From JASGCL01 sp965262775 (lineage in GTDB: Bacteria; Pseudomonadota; Alphaproteobacteria; JASGCL01): DNA of 64,000 nt. The DNA lies in contig CBDHFT010000001.1 of the NCBI GenBank assembly GCA_965262775.1, positions 372,001 to 436,000 of the forward strand, written 5' to 3'. This document shows positions 1 to 7,027 of the stretch, one piece after another (the stretch's first letter is position 1; every line of letters starts with the position of its first letter). The notes under the pieces were generated by a model. That model did not search any database. It was given only the letters and a program-made list of their open reading frames with translations, and was not told where the DNA came from. Made by a program: the position numbers and the translations under genes.

Positions 1-987
1 GAAAAATATTTTGCTTCATCTTTTGGTGCCGACAAATCCTTCATTTACGAACAATATGACCGCTTGGTCCAGGGCAATAGTATTTTTACCAGCGGTCAGG
101 CTTCGGCGGGGGTGATAAAGATTCCCCATGGTAAGAAAGCCTTGGCGGTGTCGTGCCACGGCGACCCATTGTTGTGCCATGCCAACCCTGAGTTGGGCGG
201 GCGGGTGATTATTTTGGAATCCTATCGCAAACTTTGTGCGGTGGGGGCGCGACCCTTGGCCTACACCAACAACCTTAATTTTGGTAATCCAGAAAATCCC
301 GCCATCATGGCGGCCTTCGCCACTATCTTGCGGGCAATGGGCGATACTTCGCGCGCCCTACATTTTCCAACCATTTCGGGCAATGTGTCGCTTTATAATC
401 AAACGGCGGGCAAAGATATTTATCATACGCCCGTTATCGGCGGCGTGGGGGTGATAGAAGATTATAAAAAATCGGTGGGTTATATTTTGCCGCGCGAACC
501 ACAAATATTATGGTTGCTGGGCGACGGCGACAAGACTGACCTAGCGGCCAGCCGTTATGGTTTCTTACAGCTGGGTGAAAATAATTATTCACCGCCAGCA
601 GGTATTTTTGACATAGCGATGGAAGAAAAATTGGGCAGTTTCGTTCAAAACCTCATTATCGAGGAAAGGGTGAAGGCCTGCAAAGCAATTGGGGCGGCGG
701 GTTTGTTGGTTGATGCCATCACCATGGCCTTGCCAAATATGCTAAGCCTGGCCATAATCGAAAAACCCTTGGGGGTAAGATATTTTTTTGGTATTGGTGG
801 CGCAAGGTATCTGGTGGCGGGGGGCATGGATATTGAAAAACAGGCGAAGGCGGCAGGGATTGCCATCACCAAATTTGCCGATATTTTGTCGGAAGAAAAT
901 CCGCAGTTGAAAATCGGCGAACAAATGATTATGTCCCTTTCAGCAATAAAAAATTTCCGCCAGCAACTTAAAAATAAAATCATATAA
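1..987 (+). CDS. purL: Phosphoribosylformylglycinamidine synthase subunit PurL, C-terminal part (5' truncated)
   Basis: The reading frame is open from base 1, so the gene begins outside the window and only about 328 C-terminal residues are seen. It catalyses the ATP- and glutamine-dependent conversion of FGAR to FGAM in cytosolic purine synthesis. Diagnostic stretches are the GARPLAYTNNLNFGNPENP segment, the SGNVSLYNQT motif and the HTPVIGGVGVIED segment, all hallmarks of the PurL ATP-binding/AIRS-like C-terminal half. The tail (roughly the last 120 residues) is shorter and more diverged than in typical PurL, but the frame is intact. bolA follows after 22 bases and a monothiol glutaredoxin after that, the usual alphaproteobacterial neighbourhood. 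The family call is secure. Confidence 0.95.
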   Translation, partial: EKYFASSFGADKSFIYEQYDRLVQGNSIFTSGQASAGVIKIPHGKKALAVSCHGDPLLCHANPELGGRVIILESYRKLCAVGARPLAYTNNLNFGNPENPAIMAAFATILRAMGDTSRALHFPTISGNVSLYNQTAGKDIYHTPVIGGVGVIEDYKKSVGYILPREPQILWLLGDGDKTDLAASRYGFLQLGENNYSPPAGIFDIAMEEKLGSFVQNLIIEERVKACKAIGAAGLLVDAITMALPNMLSLAIIEKPLGVRYFFGIGGARYLVAGGMDIEKQAKAAGIAITKFADILSEENPQLKIGEQMIMSLSAIKNFRQQLKNKII

Positions 988-1009
988 AAAATAAAGAAAG
1001 TTTTACCCC

Positions 1010-1240
1010 ATGCCCGTCAGCCGTGAAGAAATTTTGAGCGATTTAACCACTGCCTTTCCCAAGGCGGAGATAGAATTGATAGCCCTGGTCGATGACGACG
1101 ACCATTGGAAATTAACCATCGCCGCCAAAGAATTTGCGGGGCTAAACCGCGTTGCGCAACATCAATTGGTTTATAGCGCGTTGCAGGGTAAAATGCACAC
1201 CCGCTTGCATGCCTTGCAATTAATTACCAAACTGTTATAA
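1010..1240 (+). CDS. bolA: BolA family protein
   Basis: A 76-residue single-domain BolA/IbaG-like protein. BolA proteins form [2Fe-2S]-bridged complexes with monothiol CGFS glutaredoxins and act in iron-sulfur or iron homeostasis. The domain fills the whole protein: the N-terminal helix, the DDDHWKLTI strand, the FAGLNRVAQHQLVY segment that corresponds to the BolA signature helix, and the conserved MHTRLHAL region with candidate ligand histidines. It lies 22 bases after purL and 14 bases before the CGFS glutaredoxin gene, so the two partners are probably co-transcribed. No signal peptide is seen; it is cytosolic. The symbol is given at family level; it could equally be named ibaG-like. Confidence 0.9.
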   Translation: MPVSREEILSDLTTAFPKAEIELIALVDDDDHWKLTIAAKEFAGLNRVAQHQLVYSALQGKMHTRLHALQLITKLL

Positions 1241-1254
1241 TAATACACGGATAC

Positions 1255-1590
1255 ATGACAGACATTAAACAAGAAATCGCCGATACCATCAAAAATAATA
1301 AGGTGGTGTTATACATGAAGGGCAATAAACAAATGCCACAATGTGGCTTTTCGGCCGCGGTGGTTGGCGTGTTGAATCATTATGGTGTAGCGTTTCAAGA
1401 TATTAATGTCTTGGCGGACCCCGCCCTGCGCCAGGGTATCAAGGATTTTAGTCAATGGCCCACCGTGCCGCAATTGTATGTGGCTGGCGAATTTGTTGGC
1501 GGTTGTGATATTGTGCGCGAAATGGCGCAATCGGGCGAATTAGTCGCCCTGTTCGAAAGCAAGGGTATTGCGGTTAAAACGCAAGCATAG
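1255..1590 (+). CDS. grxD: Monothiol glutaredoxin, Grx4/GrxD type
   Basis: A 111-residue CGFS-type glutaredoxin. The active site PQCGFS lies near residues 28-33, followed by the WPTVPQLYV glutathione-binding loop and the GGCDI motif, all diagnostic of Grx4/Grx5 proteins. These carry a glutathione-ligated [2Fe-2S] cluster and pass it to acceptor proteins or to BolA. The length matches the single-domain family. The gene sits directly behind bolA, as in most Alphaproteobacteria, which supports a Grx-BolA unit. The C-terminal KTQA tail is a short extension. A weak GC-rich hairpin (about 1592-1618) follows but lacks a clear U-run. Confidence 0.96.
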   Translation: MTDIKQEIADTIKNNKVVLYMKGNKQMPQCGFSAAVVGVLNHYGVAFQDINVLADPALRQGIKDFSQWPTVPQLYVAGEFVGGCDIVREMAQSGELVALFESKGIAVKTQA

Positions 1591-1636
1591 GGGCTGCTAT
1601 GTTGGCGGATATGCAGCCTTCATACATTTATAAATT

Positions 1637-2401
1637 TTAGGAATATTGAACGGGGCGTGTTATTATCCTACCATTAGATAAGGTAATAGCTTGTGGTAGT
1701 AAATGTTTATTTAGAATTCTTCTATTTATTTTGCTTGATGTATTGGCAAGATGTTTTAGCATCGGTGTTTGGTGAGGCGGGGTTAAAATAACAATTTTTT
1801 TGTTATGTAGATTTTTTATTTTTTCGAGGGCAGGTGTAAAATCAGTATCAGCACTAATAACGATTATAGTATCCATTTTATTTTCATAAGCATCTGCAAT
1901 TATTTCTATACCAATTTTGATATCAGTTTCTTTTTCCTCATGGGTATATAATTCTGTATTACATACCACGCAATTATTATGATAATATTTGGTTGGTTTT
2001 TTTATATCTTTTTTATTCATTTTGCACATTGATTTGAAAACATTCCATAACCATTTTGGGTTGTCGGTGTTTATCCATTTAGCAATTTTATTGGATATTT
2101 TTTTAGAGCATTTTAAACAAATAATTGCGTTTAGTCGCTTTTTTTTGAAGTGGGATTTAAAACAAATGACGCCATGATGGCTTAGAGCACTTATATAATC
2201 CTCATGTCTTTTTTGTTTTTCTTGGCCATGCCAATAAGGAATAGCAGTAAAATATTTCACGGCTACCAATTTACCAAGGTTAAAAGATTGACAATATCCT
2301 TCACATAAAGAATATAAATTAAGCCATTTTAATTTGTCATCTTTGATTTTATTTATGCCGTGGTATAAATTTAACCCGTCAATATAGGCTATAACTTTCA
2401 T
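1637..2401 (-). CDS. NYN (PIN-like) domain protein with a CxxC...CxxC insertion
   Basis: A 254-residue protein of the NYN/LabA-like (DUF88) nuclease superfamily. The N-terminus has the YIDGLNLYHG signature with the catalytic-type Asp and Asn. The middle carries ETDIKIGIEII and then VISADTDFTPAL, the acidic cluster expected for a metal-dependent PIN-like RNase. Between these lie two CxxC pairs (CLKC near residue 95-98, CVVC near 144-147), which look like an inserted zinc ribbon. I chose the ATG at 2401 over an in-frame TTG one codon earlier. The gene is clearly more AT-rich than purL-grxD and starts just behind the terminator of the tat operon. No partner is visible. A role in RNA turnover or phage response is possible but unproven. 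Confidence 0.8.
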   Translation of the reverse strand: MKVIAYIDGLNLYHGINKIKDDKLKWLNLYSLCEGYCQSFNLGKLVAVKYFTAIPYWHGQEKQKRHEDYISALSHHGVICFKSHFKKKRLNAIICLKCSKKISNKIAKWINTDNPKWLWNVFKSMCKMNKKDIKKPTKYYHNNCVVCNTELYTHEEKETDIKIGIEIIADAYENKMDTIIVISADTDFTPALEKIKNLHNKKIVILTPPHQTPMLKHLANTSSKINRRILNKHLLPQAITLSNGRIITRPVQYS

Positions 2402-2423
2402 CAATATATATTTAATAGATGCT

Positions 2424-2462
2424 AAAAAAAAAGTCCCACTGGTGCTAAAAGCACTGTGGGAC
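2424..2462 (-). terminator. Rho-independent terminator of the tatABC operon
   Basis: On the minus strand a hairpin (arms GTCCCAC/GTGGGAC with an inner GTGC/GCAC pair around a short loop, 2433-2462) is followed directly by nine U residues (2424-2432). It lies about 115 bases after the tatC stop and ends 22 bases before the NYN start, so it separates the two genes. Confidence 0.85.
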
Positions 2463-2576
2463 CAACAATAACACCATATGATCTAACATACTATGCTAAA
2501 GCATTCATTTTACTTCTACTATAAATTTGTGGTTTTGTCAAATAGGTTTGCAGGTGTTTTCATAAGGATTTCTTTA

Positions 2577-3404
2577 TTAAGATTTCGGTGCAACAGCTTT
2601 GCCCTTTATAAAATAACTGGCGAGGATAGCAAATTCGTAAAGCAAGATAAGCGGCACCGCCAAGGAAATTTGGCTAAGCGGGTCGGGCGGGGTAAGAATG
2701 CCCGCTAGGATAAAGGCTATCACGATGGCGTAACGCCGTTGTTTCACCAACCACGCCCGCGAAATAACCCCCAACCGCAATAATAATATTAACAAAACGG
2801 GCGTTTCAAATGAAAGACCGAAAGCCATCACCAAATGCAAAACCAAGGATAGGTAATCGCTGACCTTGGGCTGAATTTCCACCACCATCGAATTGTCTGG
2901 CATGGGTAAGTTAGAAAATTGTTCGAAGCTTAAGAAAAATTTCCACGCCATCGGAATAACCAAATAATAAACAAATGTCGCGCCCAACAGGAAAAAAAAT
3001 GGTGTGGCAAGAAAGAAAAATAGAAAACTCTTTTTTTCATGGCGATAAAGCCCAGGCGCAATGAACAACCAAACTTGTAATAACCAAAATGGTATGACCA
3101 ACACCATGGCGCTGTAAAATGCCAAACGGATATTGGTGAAAAAAACCTCGGTCAGGCTGGTGGCGATCATTTTATGGTTGATATCGCTACCCTGTTTTTG
3201 CCAAGCATCAAACAATGGCTCCGCCAAAAAACCATAGATGCGCGGCGCAAAATAATAACAAACAAAGAACGCCACCAACAACGCCCCCACCGCCCAAAAC
3301 AACCGTCGCCGCAATTCCAGCAAATGATTGATAAGCGACATCGTCATCAATTTTTCTTTGCGCGATGGTGGCGGTAAATTATTTGGGGTTGCTTTTTTTG
3401 CCAA
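2577..3404 (-). CDS. tatC: Sec-independent protein translocase TatC
   Basis: A polytopic inner-membrane protein of about 275 residues. It is the receptor subunit of the twin-arginine translocase, which exports folded proteins bearing RR signal peptides. The N-terminal MSLINHLLELRRRLFWA region matches the conserved TatC cytoplasmic start; six hydrophobic segments follow, with the family's VFFTNIRLAFYSA and WLFIAPGLYRHEKK loops (a conserved glutamate is present). The start at 3404 is a TTG with a GAGGA ribosome site about 9 bases upstream; a later ATG (KLMTM) is possible. It is the last gene of tatA-tatB-tatC and is followed by a strong terminator. Confidence 0.95.
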   Translation of the reverse strand: MAKKATPNNLPPPSRKEKLMTMSLINHLLELRRRLFWAVGALLVAFFVCYYFAPRIYGFLAEPLFDAWQKQGSDINHKMIATSLTEVFFTNIRLAFYSAMVLVIPFWLLQVWLFIAPGLYRHEKKSFLFFFLATPFFFLLGATFVYYLVIPMAWKFFLSFEQFSNLPMPDNSMVVEIQPKVSDYLSLVLHLVMAFGLSFETPVLLILLLRLGVISRAWLVKQRRYAIVIAFILAGILTPPDPLSQISLAVPLILLYEFAILASYFIKGKAVAPKS

Positions 3405-3496
3405 TATTGTATCCTCGCGCTATTTTTATTTAAAATATTTCTTTATGGTGATGGATTTTTTTATGGGTTCAATGCGGCTGGCCACGGCGCAGCACT

Positions 3497-3904
3497 TCAT
3501 TTTTTATCTGATGTTGTTGATTGTGAACGGCGTTTGGGTTTGGCCATTTTTTTCTTAACGCTGGTTTTACTATTATGGTCGGCGGCTTGTTGAATAATTT
3601 CGACCTCGCTCAATGTTTCTTTATCCAATATTTTTTTGGCTTCCCCTGCACCCGTTTCATCAAGGATCTTATTTTTTATTTCGTCGGCATATTTTTTGGC
3701 ATCCATTTCGTTGGCCATGTCTTCAAACGCGGTTTGAAATTCGTGCGCCAACAATTGTAATTTGCGCCATAACGCCACCACGGCCCGCACCAAGGGGGGT
3801 AAGTCGCGCGGCCCAATAACCAACAGCCCGACCACCAATATCACCAATAATTCTATCCCGCTTAAGCCAAAAAAAGCCAAGTGATAGGGGTAGATGGTTG
3901 GCAT
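3497..3904 (-). CDS. tatB: Sec-independent translocase subunit TatB
   Basis: A 135-residue TatB: an N-terminal membrane anchor (GIELLVILVVGLLVIGPRDL, with the family's G-P-x-x-L/P hinge), an amphipathic helix (PPLVRAVVALWRKLQLLA), then a long charged, probably disordered tail ending in a Lys/Arg/Ser-rich stretch. TatB pairs with TatC in the substrate receptor. It lies six bases after the tatA stop and about 90 bases before tatC, in the usual alphaproteobacterial order. The start gives ten residues before the anchor, slightly longer than usual. Confidence 0.9.
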   Translation of the reverse strand: MPTIYPYHLAFFGLSGIELLVILVVGLLVIGPRDLPPLVRAVVALWRKLQLLAHEFQTAFEDMANEMDAKKYADEIKNKILDETGAGEAKKILDKETLSEVEIIQQAADHNSKTSVKKKMAKPKRRSQSTTSDKK

Positions 3905-3910
3905 AAGAAA

Positions 3911-4075
3911 TTATTTTTTCTTATTTTTTGTGTCGCTACCGCTAAGGTTCTTTTTAAAATTTTTTAAGCCCGTGCCCAAATCGCCCATCAGCGACGATAA
4001 TTTACCGCCACCACCGAACAACACCAACACAACGATTAAAATAATTAACCAATGCCAAATGCTAAAACTACCCAT
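3911..4075 (-). CDS. tatA: Sec-independent translocase subunit TatA
   Basis: A short 54-residue gene. The product begins MGSFSIWHWLIILIVVLVLF, a single membrane anchor with the TatA W-H-W-L-I pattern. It is followed by the FGGGGKLSSLMGDLG hinge and amphipathic helix (the usual FG-x-x-KLP/S element) and a lysine-rich tail. TatA forms the export pore of the twin-arginine system. It is the first gene of tatABC. A minus-strand TATAAT sequence lies at 4154-4149, about 75 bases upstream. The tail is shorter than in many TatA proteins, but all core elements are present. Confidence 0.92.
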   Translation of the reverse strand: MGSFSIWHWLIILIVVLVLFGGGGKLSSLMGDLGTGLKNFKKNLSGSDTKNKKK

Positions 4076-4148
4076 GATTTTGTGCCTTTCTGCTACAATG
4101 TATGTTTATTGTTTGCTCTAAGCCCTTACCCTGTTTGCAAGATATATT

Positions 4149-4154
4149 ATTATA
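4149..4154 (-). promoter_or_regulatory. Candidate -10 box for tatABC
   Basis: A perfect TATAAT on the minus strand, about 75 bases before the tatA start. No convincing TTGACA lies at the right distance, so this is a suggestion only. Confidence 0.35.
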
Positions 4155-4577
4155 CCATTGTCCAGGTTGTAATATAAAATGGCTTATCACAAAACATGGA
4201 AAAAAGAAAGCGCATTGCCATGGGTTTGTTTTATGATGCCCAGGGGGAAAAAGTTAATAAATAAATTTATCTATCATTAGTGGTGCCGTCTTTTGTTGAT
4301 TTTTCTATTTTTTTATGATAGGCATGTATTTCATGTTTCAAAAAATATTTTGCCACGAGAAATAAATGGAAGAGGGATTTTATAATATCATTTTAGGTGC
4401 AAAAGAAAAAGCAACGGGGTGTGCTTTAAAAAAACGCCAAAAGTAAGCAGGGTATCTCAATCAAGGGCATGAACGAAAAAGAAAGAGGATTAATAAGGGG
4501 TTTATCATTAACAAGTCAGCAAGGCCTACCATAACCAGCAACATACCAAACCTGCTGGCAATCAAAGCATAAAAACC
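4155..4577. other. Intergenic region between tatA and carD
   Basis: About 420 bases with no gene I can support. It holds only short plus-strand frames of 20-30 codons (for example near 4370 and 4470) without family signatures or clear ribosome sites. It presumably contains the carD promoter and leader. A TATAAT at 4381-4386 has no good -35 partner. The AT-richness and broken short frames could be gene remnants. Confidence 0.4.
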
Positions 4578-5279
4578 ATGAACAAAATAAAAACCGCCGC
4601 TAAGGTGCTTGACCGCAAAAGCCTTGCCAAACATTTGGCGGGGGCGGGTAAAAACATGGGCGCGGGTCGCGGCGGCAACAATGGCCGCGGTATGAGCAGT
4701 GGTTTTCGCCGTGCGCCATTAAAAAAGGAAGATTTGCAACGCGGTCCCATCGACCCTAGTTTAGAAACAAAAGACCTAACCCGTGATAATTTGCAAGACG
4801 GCAGTTTGGTGGTTTACCCCAGCCATGGCGTGGGCAAGGTATTGCGCATCGAACAACGCGATGTCGGCGGTGGCATGACGGTGGAATTGGTGGTGGTAAA
4901 TTTTGACATGGAAAAATTAACCCTTAGCCTACCCATCGAAAAGGCAAAGAAAGATGGTTTGCGAACCTTGCTGTCAAAAAGCCAAATGGATTCGGTGTTA
5001 AAAATTTTACGCGGCAAAGGAAAAATAAAAAGAATCATGTGGGCAAAACGCGCCCAAGAATACGAAGCCAAAATTAATTCGGGCGACGCTAGCTTGGTGG
5101 CGGAGGTGGTGCGTGATTTGTATCGCCCGCCATCCAAACCTGAACAATCATTTTCAGAAAAGCAATTGTTTCAAATTGCCGTCGAACGTTTGGCGCGCGA
5201 AATTTCGGCGATTGACGTGGTCGACCTGCCTACTGCTACCGAAAAGGTACATGGCATTTTGCATCGCGCCAACGCCTAA
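4578..5279 (+). CDS. carD: CarD/CdnL-family RNA polymerase-binding regulator with a basic N-terminal extension
   Basis: A 233-residue protein. Residues about 70-230 match the CarD/CdnL family: a Tudor-like RNA polymerase interaction domain starting DGSLVVYPSHGVGKV, then the helical C-terminal domain that contacts the upstream edge of the -10 element. CarD proteins stabilise the open complex, notably at rRNA promoters. The first 65 residues form an unusual basic, Gly/Arg/Asn-rich stretch (GAGRGGNNGRG and neighbours), so the protein is longer than the roughly 160-residue CdnL core. The gene stands alone, about 500 bases from divergent tatA and 55 bases before the AT-rich ParA gene. Confidence 0.88.
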   Translation: MNKIKTAAKVLDRKSLAKHLAGAGKNMGAGRGGNNGRGMSSGFRRAPLKKEDLQRGPIDPSLETKDLTRDNLQDGSLVVYPSHGVGKVLRIEQRDVGGGMTVELVVVNFDMEKLTLSLPIEKAKKDGLRTLLSKSQMDSVLKILRGKGKIKRIMWAKRAQEYEAKINSGDASLVAEVVRDLYRPPSKPEQSFSEKQLFQIAVERLAREISAIDVVDLPTATEKVHGILHRANA

Positions 5280-5333
5280 AAAAATTAACGGCTTGATTAT
5301 TAATAAGGAGTAGATTATTGTTAGCCATAAGTT

Positions 5334-6410
5334 ATGAAGAGCTTCGTTTTTTGGAATAATAAAGGTGGCGTAGGCAAGACCATGCTAACATGGCTAACCG
5401 CCACCAACTATGCTTACAAAAATCCTGATAAAAAAATTATATTAGTTGATATGTGCCCGCAGGCTAATTTATCAGAAATTGCGCTTGGTGGTAAGGGTGA
5501 CGGCGAGGCTAATTTAGAAGGTTTGACTAATAACAAAAGAACCATAAGCGATTATATTGCTAGCAGGCTGGGTTCTCCTTTTGATACTTTTGCAAGTGCT
5601 AGCGCAAAATTATCAAATTATAATTTATATTTAAATGATATAAGCTCTTATAATAAGAATTTTAATTCTTTGCCCAAGAATATATATTTAATTGCAGGGA
5701 ATTCTGATTTAGACTTTCAATCCAAGAGCATTGAATTTCTTGCAAACTCTGCCGATGCTTTGAATCAGCCAGAAATTTGGAAAACAATAAAAAGCTGGAT
5801 TAAGGATTTGTTGTTAATCATAGACATGAATCAAAAAGATTGTATATTTTTTATAGATTGTAATCCTAGCTTTTCAGCTTATACAGAAATGGCAATTATT
5901 GCAGGGACAGATTTAATAATTCCTTGCACCGCTGATGGTGCATCATCACGCGCCTTGTCTAATTTAATGAAGCTTATTTATGGCATTTCTATTTCCTCTG
6001 GTGTTTCAATACCATCAATTTTTAATTCTAGGGTGATGCAACATAAAATTAACTTGCCAAAAATATCTTTAATCGTGCAAAATAGGAATAGAAGACGACC
6101 AAATCCCAACAGCCTTGCTTCTCAAGGACAAGGCGTGCAAGCGAAAGCATATCAAGGCATAATGGACGAAATTGAAAACAAGGCAAAGCAATATCAGAAC
6201 AACGCACCAAGCATTTTTTTAAAAACGAAAGATTTGGTTATAGAGGTAAAGGATTGTAATACCTTAGCTCCTATCATTTCTTATAATGGGTTGCCGTTAG
6301 TTAAAATAGAGAATAAGACATATAGTGTTTATGAAATGCAGGTGCAAACCGAGCAGAAACAAATTAACATGATAACATCAGGCATAGAAGAGCTTACAGC
6401 AAAAATATAA
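5334..6410 (+). CDS. Orphan ParA/MinD-type ATPase
   Basis: A 358-residue ParA-superfamily ATPase. It starts with a deviant Walker A motif (NNKGGVGKTML, residues about 9-19), followed by the switch region ILVDMCPQANLS, where Cys replaces the more usual Asp/Ser before PQ. FFIDCNPSFS is a Walker B-like strand, and LIIPCTADGASSRAL matches the family's later core strand. The C-terminal 130 residues carry no motif I recognise. No ParB or parS sits beside it, so this is not the chromosomal par locus. It is visibly more AT-rich than carD and ends 18 bases from the convergent end of the phage minus arm. It is probably an accessory, transferred gene; plasmid, phage and defence roles all remain open. 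Confidence 0.75.
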   Translation: MKSFVFWNNKGGVGKTMLTWLTATNYAYKNPDKKIILVDMCPQANLSEIALGGKGDGEANLEGLTNNKRTISDYIASRLGSPFDTFASASAKLSNYNLYLNDISSYNKNFNSLPKNIYLIAGNSDLDFQSKSIEFLANSADALNQPEIWKTIKSWIKDLLLIIDMNQKDCIFFIDCNPSFSAYTEMAIIAGTDLIIPCTADGASSRALSNLMKLIYGISISSGVSIPSIFNSRVMQHKINLPKISLIVQNRNRRRPNPNSLASQGQGVQAKAYQGIMDEIENKAKQYQNNAPSIFLKTKDLVIEVKDCNTLAPIISYNGLPLVKIENKTYSVYEMQVQTEQKQINMITSGIEELTAKI

Positions 6411-6428
6411 ATTGCAAATAGGCGATTT

Positions 6429-6953
6429 TTACAAAATCCGATAAAAACAATAGCTATTTAAAAAAAACAAGGGGTCAAGCCCCACCGCCCAATCGGGGTG
6501 TTCTTCCATATGGTGAAAATGGGTTGGGTTGCATCGTGCGCCAGGACCATCATCAACAAAAAATTTTATCCGCGGCGACAGGGTGATAACATTTTTTACC
6601 GCACGGCGCGCAATGCGTTGGCAAATTTCAAATTCTTTTTTTTGTTGGCTGATGCGATAAAAATTTATCATAACGCGGCCAAATTCTTGCCAGGCGCGGT
6701 ATTGATTTTTTTTCAAACAAACCGCCACCACGTCATCGCCAAACAATGTTTGGTAAAAAACCGAATCGTTTGCCAAATGAACCCGCGTCATGATGGACAA
6801 GGCCACGGTTTCTAACAAAACAATATTGCACGGGAAATTGCCGCCAAATAAAGTCAGGGCGAGGATTTCTTCCTTCAACGTCAGCCATTGTTCGTCGGTA
6901 AAAAATTTACGTTGGGTGGATGCCGCGGGAAACAGGTTGAGGATGGTTGTCAT
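6429..6953 (-). CDS. Unknown protein, last gene of the phage-derived minus arm
   Basis: A 174-residue protein I do not recognise. It has no signal peptide or clear membrane segment; the C-terminus is rich in aromatic residues and His (HFHHMEEHPDW). It begins 74 bases after the end of the large terminase gene on the same strand, with a purine-rich AGAAAG ahead of the ATG, and its codon use resembles the other arm genes, so it probably belongs to the same transcript. In T7-like phages the genes behind terminase are small accessory ones, which gives no functional hint. Confidence 0.6.
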   Translation of the reverse strand: MTTILNLFPAASTQRKFFTDEQWLTLKEEILALTLFGGNFPCNIVLLETVALSIMTRVHLANDSVFYQTLFGDDVVAVCLKKNQYRAWQEFGRVMINFYRISQQKKEFEICQRIARRAVKNVITLSPRIKFFVDDGPGARCNPTHFHHMEEHPDWAVGLDPLFFLNSYCFYRIL

Positions 6954-7027
6954 GATTTTTTCTTTCTGTAAGGGTTAAAGTGGGTTGTGAGGTTTTGGGG
7001 AGGGTGAATAGATGCCATTATATGCCA

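Noticed and set aside
1592..1618. GGCTGC/GCAGCC hairpin behind the glutaredoxin gene as a terminator
   Set aside because: The stem is only six pairs with a long loop and no U-run follows, so I did not list it as a feature.
4370..4570. Short plus-strand frames of 20-30 codons before carD
   Set aside because: No ribosome sites or family signatures; described only as an intergenic region.
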